DNA from: JBGQAS01 sp963699305
GTDB taxonomy: Bacteria; Chloroflexota; Anaerolineae; Anaerolineales; Anaerolineaceae
Direction of reading: 5' to 3'
NCBI GenBank assembly: GCA_963699305.1
Contig: OY969431.1
Location: forward strand, 1,302,001-1,366,000
Length of the DNA stretch: 64,000 nt
Shown: positions 35,059-44,165 of the stretch, piece after piece
Layout: every line of letters begins with the position of its first letter
Numbering within the stretch: position 1 is the stretch's first letter
Translations under genes and position numbers: made by a program
The notes under the pieces: model-generated
The model's input: the letters and a program-made list of their open reading frames with translations, nothing else
Told to the model about the DNA's origin: nothing
Database searches by the model: none

Positions 35059-36051
35059 ATGAAAAAACACACCTTGATCATTATGACGTTCACCTTAATA
35101 GCAACCTTGATGGTGAGCTGTGGGTTGGGTCCTGCAACGGTCACACCCGACCTGAACGCAACCGCGGATGCGCTGGATGCCACTGCGATGGCACTGGCAG
35201 TACAGCAGACTGTCTTGGCGTTGGGAGATACCAATCAAACTGGCGGCACCATTCCACAGGCCGCAACGAACACTCTTGAGCCGACAGTGACCCAGACTTT
35301 ACAGCCCACCATGACAGAAACCACCGCACCAGTTGCCAAGGATCTGAATTCCCTGATCAAAGATGCAAAGATACTATTATATGAAGATGTTACGAGCACC
35401 GGAACCATGGGACCATACGTCCACCAAGCGGCACAAGCACTGGGTCTCAAACGGGTCACAGAAGTCGGCGATGATATTGGTAAATTCATGGAACTGGCAA
35501 GTGGTACGACAACCTTCGACCTAGTCATCGTGGCAGCCGAAGTGCACACCGCCTTTAAAGGAGAATTGTTTGACTCCGTCATTTCACAGGTGGATCGCGG
35601 ATCCGCTGTCATTATCGAAATCTGGTACCTGGACCAGATATTCAACGGTCGCATCCACCCCCTGCTGGATCGCTGCGGTGTCGACTTTTATCGGAACTGG
35701 GAGCGTGGTCCGGGTGCGGATAAGAACTTGTACGTGGTCTTTTGGAACGACCCCGAGAATCCCATCTTTAACGTCCCAAACAAAGTGGATGGATTGTGGG
35801 CGCCATTGTTTTACTGGTCATGGGATGCCGGTGACCTAATGGAGTTGCCCCCCAGTTCCAACGCCATTCAACTGGCAAGTGTTGAATCGCCAAACTATAC
35901 AACGGATCATGGAGTCTTGTACTCCTGCCTGGAAGGTCAAATGATATTGCAGACTTTCTGCTCGCATGATTATCCAGGTTATGACATGATCGACTTATAC
36001 GAAAACTACATCACCAATACCCTTAAAGCGCATTTTGAAAAGGGAAACTGA
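35059..36051 (+). CDS. Lipoprotein with Thr-rich linker, unknown C-terminal domain
   Basis: From the ATG at 35059 (AAAAGGAAG upstream) the protein has 330 residues. It has a lipobox LMVSC (about residue 19), a Thr/Ala-rich linker to about residue 95 (TLEPTVTQTLQPTMTETTAP), and a folded domain with VDRGSAVIIEIWYLDQIFNG and FWNDPENPIFNVPNKVDGLWAPLFYWSWD. I do not recognise the domain. Pro/Thr-rich linkers of this kind hold extracellular domains away from the membrane. Confidence 0.78.
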   Translation: MKKHTLIIMTFTLIATLMVSCGLGPATVTPDLNATADALDATAMALAVQQTVLALGDTNQTGGTIPQAATNTLEPTVTQTLQPTMTETTAPVAKDLNSLIKDAKILLYEDVTSTGTMGPYVHQAAQALGLKRVTEVGDDIGKFMELASGTTTFDLVIVAAEVHTAFKGELFDSVISQVDRGSAVIIEIWYLDQIFNGRIHPLLDRCGVDFYRNWERGPGADKNLYVVFWNDPENPIFNVPNKVDGLWAPLFYWSWDAGDLMELPPSSNAIQLASVESPNYTTDHGVLYSCLEGQMILQTFCSHDYPGYDMIDLYENYITNTLKAHFEKGN

Positions 36052-36080
36052 TAAGGATCTGCATTTACACCTGAAGTACA

Positions 36081-36115
36081 CGTACATCGGACGGGATTTT
36101 CCCGTCCGATGTACG
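36081..36115. repeat. Perfect 16-bp inverted repeat abutting a start codon
   Basis: CGTACATCGGACGGGA (36081-36096), loop TTT, TCCCGTCCGATGTACG (36100-36115). The ATG of the next gene begins at 36117. No T tract follows on either strand. Confidence 0.85.
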
Positions 36116-36116
36116 T

Positions 36117-37373
36117 ATGAAGGGAGAAATAATCGAAAATCCTGTAAGCGCTGATATCACCCTGGAATCCTATGCGTATGGCGGTGAAATCCTGGGACAC
36201 ACAGACGATGGGCGTGCCATCTTTGTACCGTTTGGCATCCCGGGAGAGTTGGTGCGGGTTCATATCACCGAAGAAAAGCAAAATTATGCCCGTGGAGTAA
36301 TCTCCCAAATCCTCAAGGCCAGTCCAGACCGGATTGAGCCTATCTGCAAGCATTTCACTGTATGTGGCGGGTGTCATTACCAGCATTTACCTTACGCAAA
36401 GCAGCTTGAAGCCAAGCAATCCACGTTCAGCGAACAAATGCGACGCATGGGAGGGTTCGCCGAGCTGCCGATCCGAACGATTATCCCTTCCCCACTCGAG
36501 ACTCGATATCGAAATACGGTGCAGTTCCACCTCAGTTTAAATGGAAAGCTTGGATACCTGGCAGCAAATTCACACGAGGTGATCGAGATAAACGAATGCC
36601 ACCTGCCGGACATCATGCTCGATTCTCTGTGGAAAAAACTGATTTTTGACAGTCCCGATGGCATGGAAAGGATTGAGTTGCGCGTCGGAACCGATGAGCA
36701 AATGCTCATGACCATCCAATCCGAGAATTCTGAATTACCTGAGATGGAAACTGATTTGCCCATCTCAATTGTCCACCAGTCGCCTGCTGGTAACCTGGTC
36801 ATCACCGGGGATGGATTTACCACGCATGAAATTTCAGGCAAGACCTTTCGTGTTTCCTCAAGCTCTTTTTTTCAAGTGAACCCGCCTTTGACGAAAACAA
36901 TGGTTGAGATCCTGTTGGACAATATCCACGCCAAAAAAACCATGAATGTTTTGGATGTATACTGCGGAGTTGGATTGTTCAGTGAATTCGTGGCACCGCT
37001 GGTGAATCGCTGCATCGGGGTTGAACTCGCTCCAAGCGCCTGCCAGGATTACGCATTCAACCTGGACACAAACGAAAATGTGGAGCTTTACCAGGGAAAA
37101 GCCGAAGTCATTTTGCCAGGATTGGCTTTCCAGCCGGACATCACGATCGTGGATCCTCCCCGGGCAGGTATGGAAAAACCAGTGCTCAATGCTATTCTGG
37201 GAATGAAACCAACATGCATTGCATATGTTTCCTGCGATCCTGCCACCTTGGCAAGGGATCTTCGCAGACTCGTTTCGGGTGGATACGAATTGAACTTTCT
37301 GCAACCGATGGATTTGTTCCCACATACGTATCACATGGAAAGCATTTGCATATTAACTAGAATACAAAAATAG
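36117..37373 (+). CDS. 23S rRNA (uracil-5-)-methyltransferase, RlmD/RlmCD type
   Basis: A 418-residue TrmA/RumA-family enzyme. It has a TRAM domain (about 10-70), iron-sulphur cysteines in PICKHFTVCGGCHYQH, a SAM-binding fold (VLDVYCGVGLFSEFVAPLV), IVDPPRAGME and the catalytic Cys in AYVSCDPATLARDL. It makes 5-methyluridine in 23S rRNA; which position(s) it modifies cannot be told. The ATG directly follows the 16-bp palindrome and has no separate ribosome site outside it. An alternative downstream start would cut into the TRAM domain. Confidence 0.9.
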   Translation: MKGEIIENPVSADITLESYAYGGEILGHTDDGRAIFVPFGIPGELVRVHITEEKQNYARGVISQILKASPDRIEPICKHFTVCGGCHYQHLPYAKQLEAKQSTFSEQMRRMGGFAELPIRTIIPSPLETRYRNTVQFHLSLNGKLGYLAANSHEVIEINECHLPDIMLDSLWKKLIFDSPDGMERIELRVGTDEQMLMTIQSENSELPEMETDLPISIVHQSPAGNLVITGDGFTTHEISGKTFRVSSSSFFQVNPPLTKTMVEILLDNIHAKKTMNVLDVYCGVGLFSEFVAPLVNRCIGVELAPSACQDYAFNLDTNENVELYQGKAEVILPGLAFQPDITIVDPPRAGMEKPVLNAILGMKPTCIAYVSCDPATLARDLRRLVSGGYELNFLQPMDLFPHTYHMESICILTRIQK

Positions 37374-37421
37374 GGAACCAACTTGACCGTTTTGCGTCTT
37401 TTATATTGGGAAATTCGATAC

Positions 37422-37427
37422 TATAAT
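37422..37427 (+). promoter_or_regulatory. -10 box of the CBM9-like lipoprotein gene
   Basis: TATAAT lies 48 bp before the start codon. The -35 region has no good match. Confidence 0.4.
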
Positions 37428-37474
37428 CAAGCTATCAGTTACTCCAACCAAGGAGTGGTATGAAGGAGCAACCC

Positions 37475-38404
37475 ATGAAAATTAAGCCTGGTATCATCAT
37501 TTTGCTGGTCACACTTGCAGTGCCTTTGGCAGGTTGTTTTGGCACTGCACAAAACCAGCCAACACCAGACCTTACCCTGACTGCGTTGTTTGCGCCTACC
37601 AGTCAGGTATCATTCCCGGCAACCTGGACCCCGCAAGGCGGGACCCAACAAGCACCAGCCGCGACTGCCACGGTCACGATGGTGCCTTCCACAGTGACCC
37701 CGACAGTCACCTTGACACCGTTACCGCCGACAGTAACCTCAACTTCCTTACCTGGTCGCCCAGGACCGTATGCCTACGCATACTGGCAATCCACTCCACC
37801 CACGCTCGATGGTGATTGGGGAGAATGGGTGAACAAAACCGTGCAGTATCCGATCAAGAGCATCGTTTACGGGGCAAAAAATTGGAGCGGTGAAGCTGAC
37901 CTGGAAGCTTCCTATATACTCGGGTGGGACACCACTAATCTGTATGTTTCCGTAAAAGTACATGACGAAAAATACATCCAAAACAATAACGGTTATGATA
38001 TTTACCTTGGTGACAGTGTTGAATTACTGATAGATTCCAATCTCTACGGCGATTGGTACACTGCCTCCCTGAACACAGACGATTTTCAGGTTGGCATATC
38101 ACCTGGCAACCCGACGGTGAATAGTCATCCAGAATCCTTCCTTTGGTTTCCAGGCGAACTGCAAGGTCCGTTTTTTGACCCCACTATCGGTACCACAGGT
38201 GGTGATGAACTCTACCGGGTGGAATTCAAGATCCCTTGGAGCAGTTTTGGTATCAAGCCTTACTCAGGGTTGGCAATCGGATTCGCCATTTCCGTGACAG
38301 ACAATGACGACACCCACACAAATTCAACCGAATCCATGGCATCCAATGACCCATATCGTCATCTCACCAATCCAACCACCTGGGGTGTAATGATTTTGTA
38401 TTAA
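37475..38404 (+). CDS. Lipoprotein with Thr/Pro linker and a CBM9-like carbohydrate-binding domain
   Basis: A 309-residue protein: lipobox VPLAGC (about residue 20), Thr/Pro-rich linker (about 30-100, TVTPTVTLTPLPPTVTST), then a domain of about 200 residues with PPTLDGDWGEW, LGWDTTNLYVSVKVHDE, GDSVELLIDS and LYRVEFKIPWSSFG. This order is that of family 9 carbohydrate-binding modules and related sugar-binding domains. The second ATG (37475) has AAGGAG 6 nt upstream and gives a better signal peptide than the ATG at 37460, which has its own AAGGAG at 4 nt. Confidence 0.82.
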   Translation: MKIKPGIIILLVTLAVPLAGCFGTAQNQPTPDLTLTALFAPTSQVSFPATWTPQGGTQQAPAATATVTMVPSTVTPTVTLTPLPPTVTSTSLPGRPGPYAYAYWQSTPPTLDGDWGEWVNKTVQYPIKSIVYGAKNWSGEADLEASYILGWDTTNLYVSVKVHDEKYIQNNNGYDIYLGDSVELLIDSNLYGDWYTASLNTDDFQVGISPGNPTVNSHPESFLWFPGELQGPFFDPTIGTTGGDELYRVEFKIPWSSFGIKPYSGLAIGFAISVTDNDDTHTNSTESMASNDPYRHLTNPTTWGVMILY

Positions 38405-38412
38405 ATCGAAAA

Positions 38413-38461
38413 TTATACTAAGAAAAGCGGTGAGTTGAACTCACCGCTTTTCTTAGTATAA
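38413..38461. terminator. Bidirectional terminator, 24-bp perfect stem
   Basis: TTATACTAAGAAAAGCGGTG and its continuation AGTT (38413-38436) pair perfectly with 38438-38461 around one central G. It sits between two convergent genes, and the stop codon of the thioredoxin-TPR gene is inside it. A/T-rich outer arms give a T stretch in both directions. Confidence 0.85.
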
Positions 38462-39286
38462 AACCGAACCCAACTCAGAACGGTATTGCCTGGTTATTGG
38501 GTCTTCAGGACCCAATATTTCTAAGAGAGCCAGGATTATCTTGTGGGCTTTACCGCCGCGTAATTTTTTATTTCCGCGGATCAAGTCCAGCAAACCGTCC
38601 AACGCAAGCGCAAATTTACCCTGTTTCGCAAGGGATAAGGAATGCTCCAGGGCGATTTCGTTATCTTCTCTTTCCAATTTCTGTTCTTCCTGAAAAGAGT
38701 TCAATGCCTCTGCATAGGGCAACAACAACTGGGCACGCATAAATTCACGGCTTGCAGGAAAATTCTTCAAGATCACCCAAGATTCTTCCGATTCTCCACG
38801 AGCCAACAGGGAAATCGCCAAACCCAACAAGCTTTCCGGTGATTCAGGTTTCGCAGTGAGGATCTTGCGGAAGCTTTTTTCAGCAATGAACCACTGTTGG
38901 GAATGAAGCTGGCTTTGAGCTTTTTCCATCTCCAGGATCAGTGGATTTGGGGGGGCGATTTTTGCCAGGAACTCACGCAATCTCACCTCCTGCTGATTAC
39001 CGACCATTTCTGCGATAACCTGTGCGTTGGTGAAGATTTTTAAAGTAGGCAAGCTGCGCACTCCATACAGAATGGCAAGGTTTGGATTCTCATCCACATT
39101 TACCTTTGCCAATCGAAAGGCACCGTTTGATTCAACTAATATTTTCTCAAGAGTCGCGCTGAGTGATTTGCATGGAGCACACCATTCCGCCCAAAAATCC
39201 ACAACCACCGGGGTGTTCTTGGAATAATTGACTACTTCCGATTCAAATGTGATCTCGTTTACTTCCACGATGTTATTTGGCGCCAT
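38453..39286 (-). CDS. Thioredoxin-TPR protein (YbbN/CnoX-like)
   Basis: A 277-residue protein. Residues 1-110 form a thioredoxin domain with an intact active site WAEWCAPCKS and the cis-Pro region RSLPTLKIF. Residues 115-277 are TPR-like helices (LLGLAISLLARGESEESW; ALEHSLSLAKQGKFALALDGLL). This is the layout of CnoX/YbbN, a co-chaperone that passes oxidised proteins to GroEL and DnaK. E. coli CnoX lacks the redox-active CxxC, but this one keeps it, so it could also reduce disulphides. No signal peptide. Confidence 0.88.
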   Translation of the reverse strand: MAPNNIVEVNEITFESEVVNYSKNTPVVVDFWAEWCAPCKSLSATLEKILVESNGAFRLAKVNVDENPNLAILYGVRSLPTLKIFTNAQVIAEMVGNQQEVRLREFLAKIAPPNPLILEMEKAQSQLHSQQWFIAEKSFRKILTAKPESPESLLGLAISLLARGESEESWVILKNFPASREFMRAQLLLPYAEALNSFQEEQKLEREDNEIALEHSLSLAKQGKFALALDGLLDLIRGNKKLRGGKAHKIILALLEILGPEDPITRQYRSELGSVLY

Positions 39287-39312
39287 GGCATTCCATTTTC
39301 ATGTTGTATATG

Positions 39313-39741
39313 CTATTCATTTCCGTCATCGTCAGCAATTTTTTCAGGTTGTTCGATTTTGATAACTTCACCATGTAAATTGATCACAACTTTAAAACCT
39401 AACATTCCAAGATAGGCTCTCCCGTTTTCAGGAATACCGGATTGAAGCAACTGCTCCATCTGAGAATCGATGTGTTCCAATTGGTTGCGGATAACCGCGT
39501 GGGTAAACAGATCTTCCTGTCCAAGCATTTTTGACGTTTGCTCTGAGATCAAGTCTTCGTTTTGTTTAACCTGTGATTTCATCAAATCGAGAACCTGGCG
39601 ATCGACTTCGACCGTAGGGACATGACGAAGGAAACCATTATCGTCGATCACGTAGCAAGCTTCGCCGCCTACGTAAGCTACACTGACGGGATGATTATCT
39701 TCATCAACCACTAAACCTTCAAAAACTGGTTTACTTGTCAT
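39313..39741 (-). CDS. Conserved-looking small protein of unknown function
   Basis: A 142-residue soluble protein. The N-terminal strands (FEGLVVDEDNHPVSVAYVGGEACYVIDDNGFLRHV) resemble a small beta-barrel, the middle (residues 55-100) is helical (VLDLMKSQVKQNEDLISEQT), and the end is GRAYLGMLGFKVVINLHGEV. I do not recognise it. It lies 26 bp upstream of the thioredoxin-TPR gene on the same strand. The start has no clear ribosome site; the ATG overlaps a TATAAT. Confidence 0.65.
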   Translation of the reverse strand: MTSKPVFEGLVVDEDNHPVSVAYVGGEACYVIDDNGFLRHVPTVEVDRQVLDLMKSQVKQNEDLISEQTSKMLGQEDLFTHAVIRNQLEHIDSQMEQLLQSGIPENGRAYLGMLGFKVVINLHGEVIKIEQPEKIADDDGNE

Positions 39742-39838
39742 TATATTAATCTAATTCAAACCCGGATAAAAAACAAGGGTAATGGGATATGCGTTTTATT
39801 AATAATTGTTCTTCTCGATGTTTTTGAATGAAATTTCT

Positions 39839-40999
39839 TTAGTAATGAACATTAACAAGAGTGCCTACGCTGGCCCAATTAAACAACCACTCTGCATCCG
39901 GTGTATACATATTGATACAACCGTGGCTCATTGGAGTTCCAAAATTGTGGTGCCAGTACGTCCCATGAAAGCTATACCCTTGATAGAAATACATGACGTA
40001 AGGAACATCCGGCAAATAATATCCGGGACCGGACATGTCGTCAAAAATGTATTTCACATATATGTGATACTCGCCGCGTACGGTTGGATGAGCAGATGTG
40101 CCGGTGGAAACCAGGAAGGAATTGACAACGTCATCGCCCTCGTAAGCATAAACCATTTGATCGCTCAAATCCACATCGATCCAGCGAGTGTCGCCATCAA
40201 CTTCCTCCGGCAAACCAGGAAATGTGTACGAGGATGGCTTCGATTGAGTCGGGAGAGGTACGGGTGTGCTGCTGGGTAATGGTGTTGGAATTTCCGTGGG
40301 TGTCGCCGTCGGTGTGGGGGTGGGTGTTACCGTAGGAGTCGGTGTTTGCGTTGGAGTTGGAGTCAAGGAAGGTTTGAACAATGCGTTAGTGGGACGTAAC
40401 GCCGATGAAGAACTGCTAGCTGAAGCCACAATACGTGGCACAGTAAAAAAGGCTACCACACTCAAGCAGACCAGAATCACCGCAGTCAGCGATATGGCCA
40501 ACCATCCCTGTGTTTTCTTCCTGGGATGCGCTGGCATAGGTTTTTGTCTTTCTGGTCGGATGACAGGAGGAATTATCGGGCTTGATGTTTGAATCATTTC
40601 ATTACGGAACGATTGCCTTAATGCATCAACAGGTTCGATTATGACAGCGGGTTCTTGTTTCTTTGGCTGTACAGATACCGGTTTCGTTTTTTCATTTTCA
40701 TTTTTTACGCGGTGAGATTGGGTGGGATCTTCACCCGAGTTTAACCGCGCCATCGCCCATTCCAATCCCTTCCGTGCCCGCTCGCTATCCGGATTGATTT
40801 GAAGTGCTTTTTGGAGAAATTCCAAGCTGGCTTTTGGGCTGGCTAATCCTGCTAAAAGCAACCATGCATCCTCAAGCATTGGATCCAGTCCCACTGCTTG
40901 CAACGCCAGTTTTCGGGCTTCCGTTCGTTTTCCATCGCGGAACGCCTGCTTGGCTGCCTGCAAATATGTCCTAGCTTTATAATTTTCGCGTGGGTTCAT
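39839..40999 (-). CDS. L,D-transpeptidase (YkuD) with TPR, membrane helix and Pro/Thr linker
   Basis: A 386-residue protein: TPR-like N-terminus (about 5-75, LQAAKQAFRDGKRTEARKLA), a transmembrane helix (about 165-185, LAISLTAVILVCLSVVAFF), a Thr/Pro linker (TPTQTPTPTVTPTPTPTATP), and a YkuD catalytic domain ending with HGTYWHHNFGTPMSHGCINM, where Cys is the nucleophile. It would make 3-3 cross-links in peptidoglycan or attach proteins to it. The cytoplasmic TPR region is an unusual addition. The start ATG overlaps the stop of the amidase gene by 4 bp. Confidence 0.9.
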   Translation of the reverse strand: MNPRENYKARTYLQAAKQAFRDGKRTEARKLALQAVGLDPMLEDAWLLLAGLASPKASLEFLQKALQINPDSERARKGLEWAMARLNSGEDPTQSHRVKNENEKTKPVSVQPKKQEPAVIIEPVDALRQSFRNEMIQTSSPIIPPVIRPERQKPMPAHPRKKTQGWLAISLTAVILVCLSVVAFFTVPRIVASASSSSSALRPTNALFKPSLTPTPTQTPTPTVTPTPTPTATPTEIPTPLPSSTPVPLPTQSKPSSYTFPGLPEEVDGDTRWIDVDLSDQMVYAYEGDDVVNSFLVSTGTSAHPTVRGEYHIYVKYIFDDMSGPGYYLPDVPYVMYFYQGYSFHGTYWHHNFGTPMSHGCINMYTPDAEWLFNWASVGTLVNVHY

Positions 41000-41820
41000 G
41001 GTGTGGGTGTGGCGCTTTGCACCGATTCGTTGCGAATGTAGCACATTATCCCATCGGTTATCCCTTGAGCAACAACATCGGTATTTTGAGTGAGAATGGT
41101 GCGGTCGAGATTCAAGAAACCGGCTTCAATGATCGCAGCAGGAGTGAGACTATTAATCGTGTAGAAATTATGATACATCTCCATATCAGGAGTTATGGTG
41201 TTGTAATGGAACTGCATACCCGTTCGGGCTGAATAACGGTCAATCAAGCAGGCTGTCAAGCGGGCATCGTTTTCAGGGCTGGCGCTGGCAATTGCGGAAG
41301 CAACCTTGAATCCGGTCGCATCCTGGTTGATATACTCGCATGAATCGTTATGAATGGAAACCAGGGCGGTTGCCTGGTACCCCATCAAACGGTCATCCCA
41401 TTCCTGCAATAGATCCACCTGATAACCCAAGGCGGTTAATTTTTGGTATACAAGGTAGGCGATATTGTAATTGACACTCTCTTCAGTAAGACCATCCGGG
41501 CAGACCGCACCAGGATCGTATGTATTGGGGTCCTCACTGTAATGACCAGCTACAATGCCGATGCGAACATACGTCGGACCGACCGAAGTTGCACCAGCAG
41601 GTGCTGCTGTGGAATAATTGGTAAATGTCTGAAACGCCTGGTTGAGTAACTGATTCGAAAATAAATTCGCCGGGTTCCACATAGTAAATAGTGTGGCAAG
41701 AGCAACGGAAACTGCCAGGAAAGTTTGCAAGCTCCCAAAAATGGTGGCCGGTTTTTCTCGTACCATTGGGCTGGCAGGAGCATTCGAAATAGGTTCCGAT
41801 GTTGGTGGAATGTTTTCCAT
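40996..41820 (-). CDS. N-acetylmuramoyl-L-alanine amidase (Amidase_3)
   Basis: A 274-residue membrane-anchored amidase. There is one N-terminal transmembrane helix (about 32-50). The zinc-binding and catalytic residues of Amidase_3 are visible in order: His in VAGHYSED, Glu in LTEESVN, His in SIHNDSC and Glu in IEAGFLN. It cleaves the amide bond between MurNAc and the stem peptide. It is translationally coupled (ATGA) to the L,D-transpeptidase, so the two wall enzymes are made together. Confidence 0.9.
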   Translation of the reverse strand: MENIPPTSEPISNAPASPMVREKPATIFGSLQTFLAVSVALATLFTMWNPANLFSNQLLNQAFQTFTNYSTAAPAGATSVGPTYVRIGIVAGHYSEDPNTYDPGAVCPDGLTEESVNYNIAYLVYQKLTALGYQVDLLQEWDDRLMGYQATALVSIHNDSCEYINQDATGFKVASAIASASPENDARLTACLIDRYSARTGMQFHYNTITPDMEMYHNFYTINSLTPAAIIEAGFLNLDRTILTQNTDVVAQGITDGIMCYIRNESVQSATPTP

Positions 41821-41890
41821 AATACCCTTGATATTACCTTAATATGTTAAAGAATTGCAAGGTTTATACCAAATCTTTTTAATAACATAC

Positions 41891-41919
41891 TTGACATTCC
41901 AAGATGGAAACCGTATAAA
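41891..41919 (+). promoter_or_regulatory. Promoter of the AMMECR1 gene
   Basis: TTGACA (41891-41896), a 17-bp spacer and TATAAA (41914-41919): near-perfect sigma-70 promoter. Confidence 0.82.
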
Positions 41920-41946
41920 GAAGTTATCCTATTTGGAGAAAAACGC

Positions 41947-42519
41947 ATGGATACTCTTCCGCTTACAACACAGGAAAAAACCACTCTTTTGCAAGAAGCC
42001 AGGCACTCTATTGAAATAAGCTTGGCCGGGAAACTCCTCCCAACATTAATCCTTTCATCATATTCACAATCCTTGCAAGCGAAAGGTGCAAGTTTCGTCA
42101 CACTGACGCTTAAAGGAGAACTGCGCGGTTGTATCGGAACACTGGAAGCATTCCAACCTTTGATCGCGGATGTGCGTGAACATGCCATCGATGCTGCATT
42201 CAAGGATTACCGTTTCCCTCAAGTTCAGCTTCCAGAACTCAAACAGATCCAGATCGAAATTTCCCGGCTTACTTCGCCCCAGCCTTTGGAATACAAAGAT
42301 CCGAGAGATCTGCTCAGGAAGCTTAAAAAAGGTGTGGATGGTGTGATTCTAAAAGATGGCTTCCAACGCGCCACTTTTCTTCCTCAAGTCTGGGAACAAT
42401 TACCCAATTCCGAGGAATTTCTCGGACATTTATGTATGAAAATGGGAGCCTCATCAAATACGTGGAAACAAAAAAAACTGGATGTATCCATCTATCATGT
42501 GGAAGAATTCCACGAATAA
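41947..42519 (+). CDS. AMMECR1-domain protein (AmmeMemoRadiSam system protein A type)
   Basis: A 190-residue protein with the AMMECR1 signature LRGCIGTLEAFQPLIADV, DAAFKDYRFPQV and GVDGVILKDGFQRATFLPQVWEQLP. The reaction is unknown. In many bacteria it belongs to a three-part set with a Memo-type protein and a radical SAM protein, but neither partner is in this window. GGAG precedes the ATG. The IS element inserted 5 bp after its stop codon. Confidence 0.88.
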   Translation: MDTLPLTTQEKTTLLQEARHSIEISLAGKLLPTLILSSYSQSLQAKGASFVTLTLKGELRGCIGTLEAFQPLIADVREHAIDAAFKDYRFPQVQLPELKQIQIEISRLTSPQPLEYKDPRDLLRKLKKGVDGVILKDGFQRATFLPQVWEQLPNSEEFLGHLCMKMGASSNTWKQKKLDVSIYHVEEFHE

Positions 42520-42524
42520 GAATC

Positions 42525-42567
42525 GAGGCTGTCCCATAAGTAAGGCAGGGGCAGCCTCTTTCATTTT
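42525..42567 (+). terminator. Terminator hairpin at the left end of the IS
   Basis: The left terminal repeat GAGGCTGTCCC (42525-42535) pairs, with one G-U, with GGGGCAGCCTC (42548-42558), followed by TTTCATTTTT. It would stop transcription entering from the AMMECR1 gene. Confidence 0.7.
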
Positions 42568-42592
42568 TAAAGAGGTTTAATACAATAGGGGA

Positions 42593-44151
42593 ATGAAAAA
42601 AGGACATCAGCAAGTCGTATTCAAGCCATATCAACAGGATCAATGAGTTTGCTGCCACAAAGCCTGGAAGAACTGATCCCTGCCGGGCATCTGGTGAGGA
42701 AGTTGAGCCAGGTGATCGAAGAGATGGGGGTGGAGGCCCTGATCCGAAGGTATAAGGGGGGAGGAGCGAGCAGTTTTCATCCGAAGATGATGCTGAAGGT
42801 ACTGGTGTATGGATATACCCAGCGGGTGTATACCAGCCGGAGGTTGGCGAAGGCATTGAGAGAAGATGTGAACTTCATGTGGTTGAGCGGGGGGAATCGT
42901 CCAGACTTTCGCACGATCAACCGGTTCCGGGGAGAGATATTGAAAGGGACGATCGATGAAGTCTTCGTGGCGGTGTTGGAGTATTTGCTGGAAGCGGGGT
43001 ACGTGAAATATGAGAACTATTTTGTGGATGGGACGAAGATCGAGTCGAGTGCGAACAAATACCAGTGGGTATGGGCCAAGAGCACGAAACGGAATCACGA
43101 GAAGTTGGAAGAGAAGATCCGCGGGCTGTTGAAGGACATCGAAGCCGAAAACGAGGCGGAGAATGAGGAATACGAAGAGGATGACCTGGAAGAACTGGGG
43201 GAAAAGGGACAGGGGCAGGATGCGGAGAAGTTGAAACAACTGGTGGAGAAGCTCAAGGAAAAGCTGAAACAGGAACCGAAGGACAGGAAACTGGCCAGGG
43301 CAGTGAAGACCCTGGAGAAGGACTATCTACCCCGGAAGGAGAAATATGAAAAGCAGGAGAAGGTCTTCCAAGGGAGAAACAGTTACGCCAAGACCGATCC
43401 GGATGCCACCTTCATGCGCATGAAGGAAGACCACATGCGCAATGGGCAGCTCAAACCAGGCTACAACGTCCAAATAGGCACCGAGGGACAGTTCGTGGTC
43501 GGGTACAGCCTGCACCAGCGTCCTGGAGATACCAGCTGCCTGATCCCCCACCTGGAGAAGGTCAGGGAACAGATCGGAAAGCTGCCGAAACGGGTCATCG
43601 GGGATGCGGGGTATGGCAGTGAAGAGAATTACACCTATCTCGAAAGGAAGGGCGTGGAGGGTTACCTGAAGTACAACACCTTTGACCAGGAACAGAAGCG
43701 CAGCTGGCGCAAGAAGCGGTTCCGGGTGGAGAACTTCCCCTATGATCCTTCCCGGGATGAGTTCCTCTGTCCTAATCAGAAGATATTCACCTATCAGCGT
43801 TCCCAATCCATACGCACCGACAACGGGTTTGAGACCACGGTTCGACAATATGCCTGTTCCGATTGTGAAGGCTGTCCCTGGAAAGGGGAATGCACCCGTT
43901 CTCCCGGGAACCGCTGGATCAAGGTCAATCCCCGGCTCATCCACTACCGGCATGTGGCTTCGGAAAGATTGTCCTCTCCTCTGGGAAAAGAGCTGCGTTC
44001 CGAACGATATACCGATGTGGAACCTGTCTTTGGGCGCTTGAAACACAACTGGGGGTTCCGAAGGTTCTACCTCAAAGGACTTGAAAAGGTGAACGTGGAA
44101 TGGGGATTGCTGAGTATTGCCCATGATATTGTCAAAATGGCGGTCGCCTGA
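42593..44151 (+). CDS. IS1182-family transposase (one frame break near the N-terminus)
   Basis: A DDE transposase of about 519 residues. From ATG 42593 the frame gives MKKGHQQVVFKPYQQDQ, then TGA. The main frame resumes at 42643 with MSLLPQSLEELIPAGHLV. Together they match the usual IS1182 N-terminus (FKPYQQDQ...LLPxSLEELI), and one added A at 42642-42643 joins them. Catalytic regions include ENYFVDGTKIESSANKY, VIGDAGYGSEENY and RYTDVEPVFGRLKHNWG. The cysteines in YACSDCEGCPWKGEC may bind zinc. A charged coiled segment (residues ~165-245) lies in the middle. Confidence 0.9.
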
Positions 44152-44165
44152 CCGCCATCTTTTTG
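44137..44165 (+). terminator. Terminator of the transposase gene
   Basis: ATGGCGGTC (44137-44145), loop GCCT, GACCGCCAT (44150-44158), then CTTTTTG. The transposase stop codon lies inside the stem-loop. Confidence 0.85.

Noticed and set aside
40266..40592. 108-aa plus-strand reading frame with Gly/Val repeats
   Set aside because: It is the reverse strand of the Thr/Pro linker codons of the L,D-transpeptidase; repeated GTxG V strings come from ACN/CCN codons.
42593..42643. Programmed frameshift in the transposase
   Set aside because: IS1182 elements normally use one frame, there is no slippery heptamer, and the same type of one-base break occurs in eight unrelated genes here.
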